Of a stretch of 64,000 nucleotides of DNA, positions 25,286-34,190 are shown piece by piece (position 1 is the stretch's first letter; each line of letters starts with the position of its first letter). The notes under the pieces were generated by a model. It saw only the letters and a program-made list of their open reading frames with translations. It was not told the DNA's origin and searched no databases. The translations under genes and the position numbers were made by a program. Source of the DNA: Alphaproteobacteria bacterium UBA1301 (GTDB lineage Bacteria > Pseudomonadota > Alphaproteobacteria > Micropepsales > Micropepsaceae); NCBI GenBank assembly GCA_002307725.1, contig DBUB01000008.1, positions 166,893 to 230,892 of the forward strand. The letters are read 5' to 3'.

Positions 25286-26617
25286 ATGAAAGGATCGAAC
25301 ATGAAGAAGCTGGCGCATGGTGCGCTTGCGGGAATGGCAGCCCTTGTTGCCATGTCGGGCGCCGCGTTCGCCGCGGGACCGAAGATCGACACCGGCGACA
25401 CCGCCTGGATGCTTACCTCCAGCGTGCTGGTTCTGTTGATGACCATTCCGGGCCTGGCCCTGTTCTATGGCGGCATGGTGCGCCGCAAGAACGTCTTGGC
25501 CACGATGGCACAAAGCTTCGGCGCCACCTGCCTGATCACGGTTCTTTGGTACGTCATCGGCTATTCGATCGCCTTCACGAGCAACCCCGACCCCAACCTC
25601 AATCCGTTGATCGGTGGTTTCGGCTATCTGTTCCTGAAGCCGATGGGCGTCAACGCGCAAAGCGCGCTGGCCGGCACGATTCCTGAGTCGGTCTACATGT
25701 TCTTCCAGATGACGTTCGCCATCATCACCCCGGCGCTGATCGCCGGTGCCCTGGCAGACCGCATGAAGTATTCGGCCTTCTTGTGGTTCATGGGTCTGTG
25801 GCTGATCTTCGTCTATTGCCCAGTTGCCCATTGGGTTTGGGGCGGCGGCTGGCTCGGTACCGCAGGCGCCCTCGACTATGCCGGTGGTTCGGTCGTGCAT
25901 CTGAACGCTGGTACGGCGGCCTTGGTCTCCTGCCTCGTGCTCGGCAAGCGCAAAGGTCTCGGCACCGAAAACATGGCACCGCATAATTTGGTGCTGTCGG
26001 TGATCGGCGCCTCGCTGTTGTGGGTCGGCTGGTTCGGCTTCAACGCCGGTTCCGCCGTGACCTCCAACGTCAACGCCGGCATGGCTGCCGCCGCAACACA
26101 AATCGCGACCGCCACGGCGGCCTTGACCTGGTCGTTCGTCGAATGGCTGATCGCCAAGAAGCCGTCCGTCCTCGGCCTGATTTCGGGCGCGGTCGCCGGC
26201 TTGGTCGCCATCACCCCGGCGTCGGGCTTCGTCGATCCGACCGGTGCGTTCTTCATCGGCCTCGCCGTTGGCGTGGTCTGCTACACCTCGTCGGTGTGGG
26301 TGAAGAAATGGATCGGTTACGACGATGCGCTCGATGCCTGGGGCGTCCACGGCGTCGGCGGTGCGCTCGGTGCCATCCTGACCGGCGTATTCGCTTCGAG
26401 TGCGATCAACTCGCTCGGCAAGGGCTGGCTCTATGACGGCAACGTCCACCAGCTCGTTTTGCAGGCCGAGGATATCGGTGCGGTGTTCCTCTACTCGGGC
26501 ATCGTCACCTTCATCATCCTCAAGCTGATCGACCTTGTGATCGGACTGCGCGTCTCGCCGGAAGTGGAAGTCGAGGGTCTCGACATCAACCTCCACGGCG
26601 AAACGGTCCACGGCTGA
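25286..26617 (+). CDS. amtB: ammonium transporter AmtB
   Basis: 443 residues. A signal-like N terminus (A-M-S-G-A-A-F-A) is followed by 11 membrane segments. It conducts ammonium across the inner membrane and is blocked by GlnK. Family features include the D-T-A-W-M-L start of helix 1, the pore twin histidines (V-V-H-L-N-A-G-T and W-G-V-H-G-V-G-G), and the Amt signature of F-Y-G-G-M-V-R-R-K-N-V-L. AAAGGGGA lies 8 nt before the ATG. A strong terminator follows. Confidence 0.96.
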   Translation: MKGSNMKKLAHGALAGMAALVAMSGAAFAAGPKIDTGDTAWMLTSSVLVLLMTIPGLALFYGGMVRRKNVLATMAQSFGATCLITVLWYVIGYSIAFTSNPDPNLNPLIGGFGYLFLKPMGVNAQSALAGTIPESVYMFFQMTFAIITPALIAGALADRMKYSAFLWFMGLWLIFVYCPVAHWVWGGGWLGTAGALDYAGGSVVHLNAGTAALVSCLVLGKRKGLGTENMAPHNLVLSVIGASLLWVGWFGFNAGSAVTSNVNAGMAAAATQIATATAALTWSFVEWLIAKKPSVLGLISGAVAGLVAITPASGFVDPTGAFFIGLAVGVVCYTSSVWVKKWIGYDDALDAWGVHGVGGALGAILTGVFASSAINSLGKGWLYDGNVHQLVLQAEDIGAVFLYSGIVTFIILKLIDLVIGLRVSPEVEVEGLDINLHGETVHG

Positions 26618-26648
26618 TCCTTCGGGTACTATCTCCTCCAGAGAAACT

Positions 26649-26677
26649 GGGCGCTCCACACGGAGCGCCCTTTTTTT
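26649..26677 (+). terminator. Rho-independent terminator of glnK-amtB
   Basis: GGGCGCTCC (26649-26657), loop ACAC, GGAGCGCCC (26662-26670), then seven T. A perfect 9-bp stem, 31 bp past the amtB stop. Confidence 0.93.
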
Positions 26678-26679
26678 AT

Positions 26680-26730
26680 GGTCGCGCGGCCGGACGGAAA
26701 ACCGCTGCGCACTTTTCCTGGCCGGCGCTC
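26680..26730. repeat. dispersed repeat family copy C
   Basis: GGTCGCGCGGCCGGACGG (26680-26697) is identical over 18 bases to copy F at 44059-44076. The rest (AAAACCGCTGCGCACTTTTC, ending GGCGCTC) matches copies A, B, D and E. It lies between the amtB terminator and the stop of the leftward GumN-type gene. Confidence 0.65.
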
Positions 26731-27705
26731 CTATTCCGCCGGGCCTTCGATGGTCAGGCCTTCGGCATGCAGCTTTTCGACCACGCCGGTGTTGCGCAGC
26801 AAGTGGCCGACATCGGTCATCAGAACGGTCTTACCGGGTTTCGACAAGGCCTCGTGGATGGCCTTCAAGTAATCGGCCACGGCGCGGTCATAGAGCTTGG
26901 CGAAGCTTGCGGTGGCGTTGGCGCATTGCCAGAAGGCGTGCGGGGTATAGTGCGCCTTGATCCCCTTGACGTCGCCAACGGCCCACGCCTTGGCTAGCGG
27001 ACCGACATGGATCATGCGCTGCTCGACATTGGTGACCGCTTCTTCCAGACACGCCTGCTGCGCTGGCGCGGGCAGACGCAGCAATTCCTTCACCAGCCCG
27101 AGGGCGTCGTAGTCGGCGATCCGCTGCACCGGCACATGGTTGCTGGAAGCATACTTTTCGATGGTGTCGTTGAAGCCGCCCTTGATGAGCTTGGCGTGGG
27201 TGGCGAAACTGCTCTCAAGCGACATGGCAGCGAGGATCGGCGGATCGTCGGCGAGTTTGTCCTTGGGGGCCTTGATCTGGTCCAGCACTGCCACAAAACG
27301 CGCTTTCAACCCGGGCGGAAGAGTGTCGAACAAGTTTTTGCCGTCGGGCATCGACAGCAGGCTGCGGTTCCACAGCAGGAACCACGCGGTCGAAACAAAG
27401 CCGCTCGACGCTTTTGGTGGCAACAGGACGACGCGCGAACCCTTGAGCACATTTACGATGTGGGCGTCTTCAAACGTCGTTCCCGCGGGCAGGTCGTCGA
27501 CGGTGGCGAGGATATAGATCTCCGAATCGCCGCGCCGGATGTGCCAGAAGGCGGGACCTTCCGCCTTGGCCGACACCACGATGGACTCATCCGGCGCCCA
27601 ATCTGAAACCGGTGGGGCTGAAGCGGGTGCGGTGGTCACCGGCGGATCGGCGGCCAGGGCGCCCATTCCCAGACCGAGAAAAGCGACAATCATCCAGCGT
27701 TTCAT
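26731..27705 (-). CDS. TraB/GumN-family periplasmic protein
   Basis: 324 residues from the ATG at 27705 (GGAGGGG 5 nt upstream). A signal peptide (W-M-I-V-A-F-L-G-L-G-M-G-A-L-A-A) precedes a TraB/GumN fold, entered at F-W-H-I-R-R-G-D-S-E-I-Y-I-L-A-T-V. The C-terminal G-H is present in L-M-T-D-V-G-H-L-L. The first conserved G-T-x-H, expected near residue 80, reads A-T-V-D, so a putative metal ligand is missing. Function of the family in most bacteria is unknown, though some members are metalloproteases. Confidence 0.75.
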   Translation of the reverse strand: MKRWMIVAFLGLGMGALAADPPVTTAPASAPPVSDWAPDESIVVSAKAEGPAFWHIRRGDSEIYILATVDDLPAGTTFEDAHIVNVLKGSRVVLLPPKASSGFVSTAWFLLWNRSLLSMPDGKNLFDTLPPGLKARFVAVLDQIKAPKDKLADDPPILAAMSLESSFATHAKLIKGGFNDTIEKYASSNHVPVQRIADYDALGLVKELLRLPAPAQQACLEEAVTNVEQRMIHVGPLAKAWAVGDVKGIKAHYTPHAFWQCANATASFAKLYDRAVADYLKAIHEALSKPGKTVLMTDVGHLLRNTGVVEKLHAEGLTIEGPAE

Positions 27706-27831
27706 GGGCCCCTCCACCATTGCCATAGTGGTAGCCGATGATCGCGGGTAGGTCACCTTTTTGCGTGGCAAACCTGCCCCGGTGCATTTGCACCCGACTA
27801 TGGTTAGGATTCGCGTGTTTCCTCATCGAGA

Positions 27832-29031
27832 TTGCCTGTGATCTTCCCTGGACGCCTCTCTGAACTGCCGCAAGGCTCCTTTGCCAAACTCGCCCTTCTG
27901 TTCGAAGGCGTGCCGCCCGGCGACACCCCGATCAGCCTCGCGGTCGGCGATCCGCGCGGTGAGGTGCCCGACTTTGTGCGCGAAGCGATCGCCTCCCATG
28001 CCCATGAATTCGGCCAATATCCGCCGATCGACGGCACGCCGGAATGGCGGCAAGCGGCCGCCGGCTGGCTGAGGCGGCGCTTCGGGGCAGAGCTCAATCC
28101 CGAAACCCAAGTGCTGCCGCTGAATGGCACCCGCGAGGGCCTGTTCCTGGCGCCGAAGATTGTCACGCCCGAGACCAAAGGTGGCGGCCGGCCGGTGATT
28201 CTGTTGCCGAACCCGTTCTATCAGTGCTACGCGGCGGCGATTTGTGCGGCCGGGGCCGAACCGGTCTATGTGCCGGCGCGAGCGGAAAATGGATTTTTGC
28301 CCGATTTCGCTTCGCTGCCGCTGTCGGTCCTGACGCGCACGGTGGCGGCGTATTTCTGCTCGCCGTCCAATCCCGAAGGCGCCGCTGCCGGTGAAGCCTA
28401 TTGGCAAACACTGTTCGCGCTAGCGGACGCCTATGACTTCACAGTGTTCGCCGACGAGTGCTACGCCGATATTTATCAGGGCCGCCCGCCGCTGGGCGCG
28501 CTCCAAGTGCGTCGGCCGCCGTTCGAGCGGCTTCTTACTTTCCATTCGCTGTCGAAGCGCTCCGGCTTGCCGGGGCTGCGGTCCGGCATTGTGGCGGGTG
28601 ATCCCATCCTGATGGCCCGCTTCCGCGCTTTGCGCAATTACGCTGGTCCGCAAGTGCCGCTGCCGATCCAAGCTGCCTCCGTCGCCGCCTGGAACGACGA
28701 GGACCACGTCCGGAAAAATCGCGCGGCTTACGCCGAGCGGTTCGAGCTGGCCGAGCGCATTCTCGGCGATTTGCCCGGCTTCGACCTGCCCAAAGGCGGA
28801 TTTTTCCTCTGGCTTGAGGTCGGCGACGGCGAGGCCACGGCGCTCAAACTGTGGGTCAAAGCCGGGGTCCGGGTGCTGCCCGGCGCCTATATGGGCCGCG
28901 AAATAGTCGCCGGAAAACCCCGCACAAACCCCGGGTTTCCGTATATCCGGGTGGCGCTCGTCAACGATTTGTCAACCATTTCTGCGGCACTGGTTAAGAT
29001 CGGCTCTGTCTTGACCGAAGAGGGACCATGA
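27832..29031 (+). CDS. dapC: PLP aminotransferase, probably succinyldiaminopimelate transaminase (DapC-like)
   Basis: 399 residues from a TTG at 27832; no ATG is available and a GTG at 27838 is the alternative. It is a fold-type I aminotransferase. The family start L-P-Q-G-S-F-A-K-L-A-L-L-F, the PLP region P-F-Y-Q-C-Y, the Asp in F-A-D-E-C-Y-A-D and the Schiff-base Lys in H-S-L-S-K-R-S-G-L-P-G-L-R are visible. Alphaproteobacterial DapC sits in the succinylase branch of lysine/DAP synthesis and commonly begins like this. It overlaps ftsK by 4 bp (ATGA). Confidence 0.8.
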   Translation: MPVIFPGRLSELPQGSFAKLALLFEGVPPGDTPISLAVGDPRGEVPDFVREAIASHAHEFGQYPPIDGTPEWRQAAAGWLRRRFGAELNPETQVLPLNGTREGLFLAPKIVTPETKGGGRPVILLPNPFYQCYAAAICAAGAEPVYVPARAENGFLPDFASLPLSVLTRTVAAYFCSPSNPEGAAAGEAYWQTLFALADAYDFTVFADECYADIYQGRPPLGALQVRRPPFERLLTFHSLSKRSGLPGLRSGIVAGDPILMARFRALRNYAGPQVPLPIQAASVAAWNDEDHVRKNRAAYAERFELAERILGDLPGFDLPKGGFFLWLEVGDGEATALKLWVKAGVRVLPGAYMGREIVAGKPRTNPGFPYIRVALVNDLSTISAALVKIGSVLTEEGP

Positions 29032-31427
29032 GCGGCGCCAGAACCTCGGGAGTCTACCAGCCGCGCCGCAAAGGCGCGTGGTTGTCCGAGACGTTTGCCG
29101 AAGCCCGCCGCAGGACGGCGGCACTGCTCAAGCTGGCGGCGTTCCGCGGCGCCGGACTGACGGTGCTGGTGGCAGCCGCTGCGGTGCTGGTCGCACTGAT
29201 CAGCTACAACCCTGACGACCCCAGTTCCGATACCGCGACCGGACATGAGGCCACCAATTTGCTTGGGCCCTTCGGCGCTACCGCCGCCAATCTGCTGCTG
29301 CAGTATTTTGGCTTCGCCGCACTCGCCTTCCTACTGCCGCCGATCGTCTGGGGCACCCGCGCCGTGATGGGCTGGCCGCTGCGCTACGCCATGCTGCGCC
29401 TGTGCGCCTGGCCGGCAGCCACCATGCTGGCCGCGGCCGGCCTCGGCATTCTGCCCAAACCCGGCAGCTTCGGCGCCGGTGGTGTGATCGGGATCGCCGC
29501 CGTCCAGATGGCCGAGCGGTTCGGTGCGGCGTGGTCTCAGCCCTGGATCGGTTTTGCGCTGCCGCTGGTACTGCTGATCGCCGGCATCGCACTCGCGATT
29601 CTTGCCGCCGACATCCGGCCTCGCGCCATCGCCCGCGGCGGTTTCCATGTGCTGGCTTTCATCTATTGGCTCGGCGCGCTGCTCAAGGTGCCCGAAGGCA
29701 AAGCCCCCAAGCGCCGGATCGAATCGAAATCGCCGCGCATCGCGGCAAATGACGTTGACGATGAAGAGGACGTAGAAGACCTCGACGAGGACGAGATTGT
29801 TCCCGAACCGGAAGCGGCGGGCGCCAATGTCAGCCGCGTCAAACGCGACGAACAGAAGAAATCCGCTGCGACCGCGAAGCGCGCCAAACAGGCGGCGCTG
29901 TTCACATCCGGCGAATACGAACTGCCGTCGTTGAACCTTTTGTCCGAGCCACCGCCGCGGCGCGACGAAGCCTCCTTCTCCGATGAATCGCTCGAAGAAA
30001 ACGCCCGCATGCTGGAATCGGTTTTGTCCGATTTCGGCGTCAAAGGCCGCATCATGGCGGTGCGTCCGGGTCCGGTGGTGACGCTGTATGAATTCGAGCC
30101 CGCTGCGGGCGTCAAATCCTCCCGTGTGATCGCACTGGCCGATGACGTGGCGCGCTCGATGTCGGCGGTGGCGGCGCGCATCGCGGTGATCCCGGGACGC
30201 AATGTGATGGGTATCGAACTGCCCAACCAGACCCGCGAGATGGTCTATCTGCGCGAGCTTCTGGGTTCGACCGAATTCGAAAAGGCGCGCGCGCCGCTGA
30301 TCCTGGCGCTGGGCAAAACCATCGGCGGCGAGCCGGTGATGGCCGATCTCGCCAAAATGCCTCACTTGCTCATCGCCGGCACCACCGGATCGGGTAAGTC
30401 GGTGGCAATCAACACCATGATCCTGTCGCTGCTCTACCGGCTTCCGCCAGACCAGTGCAAACTAATCATGATCGACCCCAAGATGCTGGAACTGTCGGCG
30501 TACGACGGCATCCCGCATCTCCTGACCGCGGTCGTCACCGATCCGCGCAAGGCTGTTGTCGCGCTCAAATGGGCGGTGCGCGAGATGGAAGAACGCTATC
30601 GCAAAATGTCCAAGCTCGGCGTGCGCGGGGTGGAAGCCTTCAACGAGCGCGTCAAGAAAGCCAAGGTCAAGAACGAAGTCTTGAAGCGCACGGTGCAGAC
30701 CGGCTTCGACAAGGAAACCGGCAAACCGATCTATGAAGACGAAGTGCTGGACCTCGAACCGATGCCGTATATCGTCGTGGTGGTCGACGAGGTCGCCGAC
30801 CTGATGATGACATCGGGCAAGGAAGTCGAAGGCGCGGTGCAGCGCCTCGCCCAGATGGCACGCGCCGCCGGCATCCATCTGATCGCCGCCACCCAGCGCC
30901 CGTCGGTCGACGTCATCACCGGCACCATCAAAGCAAACTTCCCGACCCGTATTTCGTTCCAGGTGACGAGCAAGATCGACAGCCGCACCATCCTCGGCGA
31001 ACAGGGTGCCGAACAACTGCTCGGCCAGGGCGACATGCTCTACATGATGGCGGGCGGGCGCATCCGCCGCGTCCACGGCCCGTTCGTGTCCGACGACGAA
31101 GTCGAAGAGGTGGTGAAGTTCCTCAAGACGCAAGGCTCGCCGGAATATCTCGACGCGGTCACCGAAGAACCCGACGGCGACGGCGACGATCCCTATTCGG
31201 TGTTCGGCCAAGGCAATGGCGAATCCGGCGACGATCTCTACGACAAGGCGCTGGCGATCGTGGCGCGCGAACGTAAAGCCACCACCAGCTATATCCAGCG
31301 CCGCCTGCAGATTGGCTACAACCGTGCCGCCCGCCTGATCGAGCGGATGGAAGAAGAACAGGTCATCTCCAAGCCCAACCATAAAGGCGTGCGCGAAGTC
31401 CTGCTGCCCGAGCACGAAGAGCGGTAG
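29028..31427 (+). CDS. ftsK: FtsK/SpoIIIE DNA translocase
   Basis: 799 residues. N-terminal membrane segments (about 45-65, 88-108, 125-145, 168-190, 205-220) anchor it at the septum. An acidic linker (about 240-265) and the motor follow, with Walker A G-T-T-G-S-G-K-S near 452-459 and Walker B V-V-V-V-D-E-V-A-D. The C-terminal gamma winged helix (A-T-T-S-Y-I-Q-R-R-L-Q-I-G-Y-N-R-A-A) reads KOPS sites. It pumps chromosome ends during division and activates XerCD at dif. Its last 83 bp recur in worn form after the next gene (32751-32833). Confidence 0.96.
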   Translation: MSGARTSGVYQPRRKGAWLSETFAEARRRTAALLKLAAFRGAGLTVLVAAAAVLVALISYNPDDPSSDTATGHEATNLLGPFGATAANLLLQYFGFAALAFLLPPIVWGTRAVMGWPLRYAMLRLCAWPAATMLAAAGLGILPKPGSFGAGGVIGIAAVQMAERFGAAWSQPWIGFALPLVLLIAGIALAILAADIRPRAIARGGFHVLAFIYWLGALLKVPEGKAPKRRIESKSPRIAANDVDDEEDVEDLDEDEIVPEPEAAGANVSRVKRDEQKKSAATAKRAKQAALFTSGEYELPSLNLLSEPPPRRDEASFSDESLEENARMLESVLSDFGVKGRIMAVRPGPVVTLYEFEPAAGVKSSRVIALADDVARSMSAVAARIAVIPGRNVMGIELPNQTREMVYLRELLGSTEFEKARAPLILALGKTIGGEPVMADLAKMPHLLIAGTTGSGKSVAINTMILSLLYRLPPDQCKLIMIDPKMLELSAYDGIPHLLTAVVTDPRKAVVALKWAVREMEERYRKMSKLGVRGVEAFNERVKKAKVKNEVLKRTVQTGFDKETGKPIYEDEVLDLEPMPYIVVVVDEVADLMMTSGKEVEGAVQRLAQMARAAGIHLIAATQRPSVDVITGTIKANFPTRISFQVTSKIDSRTILGEQGAEQLLGQGDMLYMMAGGRIRRVHGPFVSDDEVEEVVKFLKTQGSPEYLDAVTEEPDGDGDDPYSVFGQGNGESGDDLYDKALAIVARERKATTSYIQRRLQIGYNRAARLIERMEEEQVISKPNHKGVREVLLPEHEER
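31335..31417 (+). repeat. left copy of an 83-bp ftsK-tail direct repeat
   Basis: This is the functional ftsK 3' end, encoding L-I-E-R-M-E-E-E-Q-V-I-S-K-P-N-H-K-G. It matches 32751-32833 at 68 of 83 positions by eye, without gaps. The pair brackets the DNase II gene. Confidence 0.85.
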
Positions 31428-31467
31428 GCACTTGATTGCGTACCGCATCCGGCCGGGAGGCTCGACC

Positions 31468-32754
31468 ATGGTTCGATCGGTGATGCAGAAGATTTGCGCT
31501 ATTTTCTTGTCGTTCTTGGTGTTCGCAGCTGCGGCCGCGGCGAACCCGCCATCACCGCTCCTGCAAGACGGCCAGCCGGTGACGTGGTGGTTTGCCTTCA
31601 AGCTCAACGCCGCCACCTTCCCAGGATGCGGCGGCGACGCCAGCCGGGACTGCCTGTTCGGCGGAACCGTGCAGACCTACAAGCAATGGGGCCAGCAGTT
31701 TGTTTACGCCAGTAGCGACAATCACACGCTGCAGCAAGGCAGTGGTTGCGCCGGTGATAGCGTGCAAGATCCCGTCGGCGCGACCTTCAACCAAATCTAC
31801 AACCGCGCGCTCTATTTTGTGGTCTGGAACGACCAGTTTTACGGTGACCCTAAAATTGCCGGATGCGGCAACAGTTGCGCTTCGCCATGGGGACACAGCA
31901 AAGGGGTTCTGGCCTGGGACGGCGACGGCAACGGACTCGTCATGCAGGTCTCGACGCCGTCTTGGCCGGGCGCCGGCAATGCCGCCAATCCACGGACCCG
32001 CGACGGCAATACGCTCGGCTGCGTGATCGACAACAACGTGATGGTGAGCCAGCACGTCTTTGCCTTGCAACTCGACAAGGACGACGTCGTGACGGTGCTC
32101 AAAGCCCTCGGCAATGCCAGCATCGTGACCGACATCGCCAACCCGCAAATCGTCAACAACGGCGGCCCCGACGACATCGTCGCGCTGGTCAAGCAACTCG
32201 GCGTCAAATCGGACAGCAAGACCTATCTCAAGACCACATTGTCGAGTGGTGTCGTTGTCATCTCAAAACCTTCGGCACTGCATGTGCCGCCCTGGCAGAT
32301 GGTGTCGTCACTGCTGGACGGCGCCCCTTTGCGCGCGGCAACGTGGTGGGCCGTACCGAAAATCTATTCGACCACCGACTCTTCGAACCTCGTGTGTTGG
32401 GATGAAAACCTCACCACCAAACCCGGCGCGGTCGAAATCGCGACGAGCGGACAGTGGAACGGAACCATCTTCGGCCTGACCGGCGGTCTGGGGACGAACT
32501 ATAACCACGCCAAACTCGGCGTCTCGATCGGCGATGGACCGGACTATGTCATCTTCGGTGATCTCAACCAGCAGGGTAACGCCGTCGACCCATCGCGCAC
32601 CTGCGCCAGCAGCCAGAACGGACGCGGCGGGCTTTTCTTTGTCGTCGCCGATCCGGCCCTGTGGCAGAGCGTGACCGACCTCATTAAAGGCGACAGTGCC
32701 CCGACCGGACCTTCCGCAAGCGCACAAGACGCGAAAGAACCGGGCGCGCCCTGA
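31468..32754 (+). CDS. DNase II family protein (secreted)
   Basis: 428 residues from the ATG at 31468, with GGGAGG 7 nt upstream. A signal peptide (F-L-S-F-L-V-F-A-A-A-A-A-A) is followed by DNase II landmarks. These are W-W-F-A-F-K-L at the start, the catalytic-type H-S-K-G-V-L-A-W-D near 145, G-N-G-L-V-M-Q-V-S-T-P-S-W-P after it, and the second H-x-K (N-H-A-K-L-G-V-S) near 350. DNase II is an acid endonuclease leaving 3'-phosphates, usual in animals and scattered in bacteria. Its stop codon lies in the duplicated ftsK tail, which suggests it arrived by insertion at ftsK. Confidence 0.82.
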   Translation: MVRSVMQKICAIFLSFLVFAAAAAANPPSPLLQDGQPVTWWFAFKLNAATFPGCGGDASRDCLFGGTVQTYKQWGQQFVYASSDNHTLQQGSGCAGDSVQDPVGATFNQIYNRALYFVVWNDQFYGDPKIAGCGNSCASPWGHSKGVLAWDGDGNGLVMQVSTPSWPGAGNAANPRTRDGNTLGCVIDNNVMVSQHVFALQLDKDDVVTVLKALGNASIVTDIANPQIVNNGGPDDIVALVKQLGVKSDSKTYLKTTLSSGVVVISKPSALHVPPWQMVSSLLDGAPLRAATWWAVPKIYSTTDSSNLVCWDENLTTKPGAVEIATSGQWNGTIFGLTGGLGTNYNHAKLGVSIGDGPDYVIFGDLNQQGNAVDPSRTCASSQNGRGGLFFVVADPALWQSVTDLIKGDSAPTGPSASAQDAKEPGAP

Positions 32755-32833
32755 TCGAGCGGACGAAAGAAGAGCAGGTCATCTCCCAACCAAATCATAA
32801 GGGCATGCGAAAAGTCGTGCGCCCCGATCACGA
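32751..32833 (+). repeat. right, degenerate copy of the ftsK-tail repeat
   Basis: In the ftsK frame it reads L-I-E-R-T-K-E-E-Q-V-I-S-Q-P-N-H-K-G-M-R. It has no function as ftsK here, and the CTGA at its left end provides the DNase II stop (TGA 32752-32754). Fifteen mismatches to the left copy show that the duplication is old. Confidence 0.85.
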
Positions 32834-32947
32834 CTGCGCGATGCGTTCGCAATGCCGCGGAAAGCCCCGTCCGCCACTAATTACAAACGATTGCATTAAA
32901 ATTGACGCAGCGACATACTGTAAATTCTCCAAGGGAGAATAACCCAG

Positions 32948-34096
32948 ATGAAACGTGTCATCGCCGCCCTATCTGCCGCAACCTTCGTCGTTTTTGCCGC
33001 CGCCGCAGCGCAAACCCCGCCGCCCGGCGTGAAGCTGCCGTTCCCTGTCGGCCCAACCAGCCCTTACGACCAGCTGGTGTCACCAGAGGTCTCGCCCAAC
33101 GGGCGCATCACGTTCCGCTTCTATGCGCCCAAGGCGCAAAGCGTCGCCCTCATCCCGTGGTTCGGTGACGACCGCCCGCCAATGGCGCTGGCCAAAGGTT
33201 CCGACGGCGTCTGGTCGCTGACCACCGAGTCGATCGCACCGGGCGCCTACCGCTATCGCTTCACCGTCGATGGCGCCACCGTTCCCGATCCGCGCAATAC
33301 CGCCACGGGCGCGATGAATCGCGAAATGACCAGTCTTGTCGCCGTCCCGGGCGGCGCCGACGATCTTTCGACCTATCATGCCGACGTCCCGCACGGCGCT
33401 GTGGTGACCCAGGTCTACGATTCGGCGGTCGCGGGCCCGCACCGCCGGCTGCATGTCTATCTGCCGCCAGGATATCGGGCCGGCAAGGGCTTTCCCGTGC
33501 TCTATCTTTTGCACGGCGGCGGCGACAGCGATCTTGGCTGGCTAACCGAAGGCCATGCCGCTGAGATCCTCGACAACCTCATCGCCCAAGGCAAAGCCAA
33601 GCCGATGGTGGTGGTATTCCCGGACGGAATCGTGAAGGACTCTTGGGCGATGGGCACGCCCGAGCAGGACAAGTTCGGGCTCGAGCTTCGCACCGTCATC
33701 GTGCCGTTGATCGAATCCAGCTTCAACGTTTCGAAGCGACCGGAAGACCGTGCCCTGGCGGGCCTTTCGATGGGCGGCATCCAGACGCTCAACATCGGTC
33801 TGTTGCACACCGACGCGTTCCGCTATCTGGGCATTTTCTCGTCGGGCTGGTTTCCCGACAACCTCAAGTCCTTCGAGGCCAAATACGGCGACAACCTGAA
33901 GGCCAACACCGATCGCCTCAAGCTCTTGTGGATGGCACACGGCAAGACCGACATCGCCCGCGACAACTCGCTAGCGGTGATGAAGATGCTGGAGCGCCAT
34001 GACGTGAAATTTTATCACGAAGAAACGCCCGGCGGCCACACCATGGTGAACTGGCGCCGCTATCTCAGTGAAATGGCCCCGCTGCTGTTCCGCTGA
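32948..34096 (+). CDS. secreted CE1-type carbohydrate esterase with N-terminal E-set domain
   Basis: 382 residues. A signal peptide ends A-A-A-Q at 22. A CBM48/E-set-like beta domain (about 50-120, F-R-F-Y-A-P-K-A) precedes an alpha/beta-hydrolase of the esterase D/feruloyl-esterase type. The oxyanion region is L-Y-L-L-H-G-G-G-D-S, the nucleophile is Ser in A-G-L-S-M-G-G, and His is in G-G-H-T-M-V-N-W. Enzymes of this layout remove acyl groups from plant polysaccharides. A plausible GGAG lies before the ATG, and no operon partner was seen. Confidence 0.88.
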   Translation: MKRVIAALSAATFVVFAAAAAQTPPPGVKLPFPVGPTSPYDQLVSPEVSPNGRITFRFYAPKAQSVALIPWFGDDRPPMALAKGSDGVWSLTTESIAPGAYRYRFTVDGATVPDPRNTATGAMNREMTSLVAVPGGADDLSTYHADVPHGAVVTQVYDSAVAGPHRRLHVYLPPGYRAGKGFPVLYLLHGGGDSDLGWLTEGHAAEILDNLIAQGKAKPMVVVFPDGIVKDSWAMGTPEQDKFGLELRTVIVPLIESSFNVSKRPEDRALAGLSMGGIQTLNIGLLHTDAFRYLGIFSSGWFPDNLKSFEAKYGDNLKANTDRLKLLWMAHGKTDIARDNSLAVMKMLERHDVKFYHEETPGGHTMVNWRRYLSEMAPLLFR

Positions 34097-34190
34097 AAAC
34101 AATACGCATTTTGCCGTCGCGACAGGCTGTTCGAAGGTTTGTTGCGGCGGCTTTACACAGTCGCCGTTCCATCACCACGCAACGGAACCA

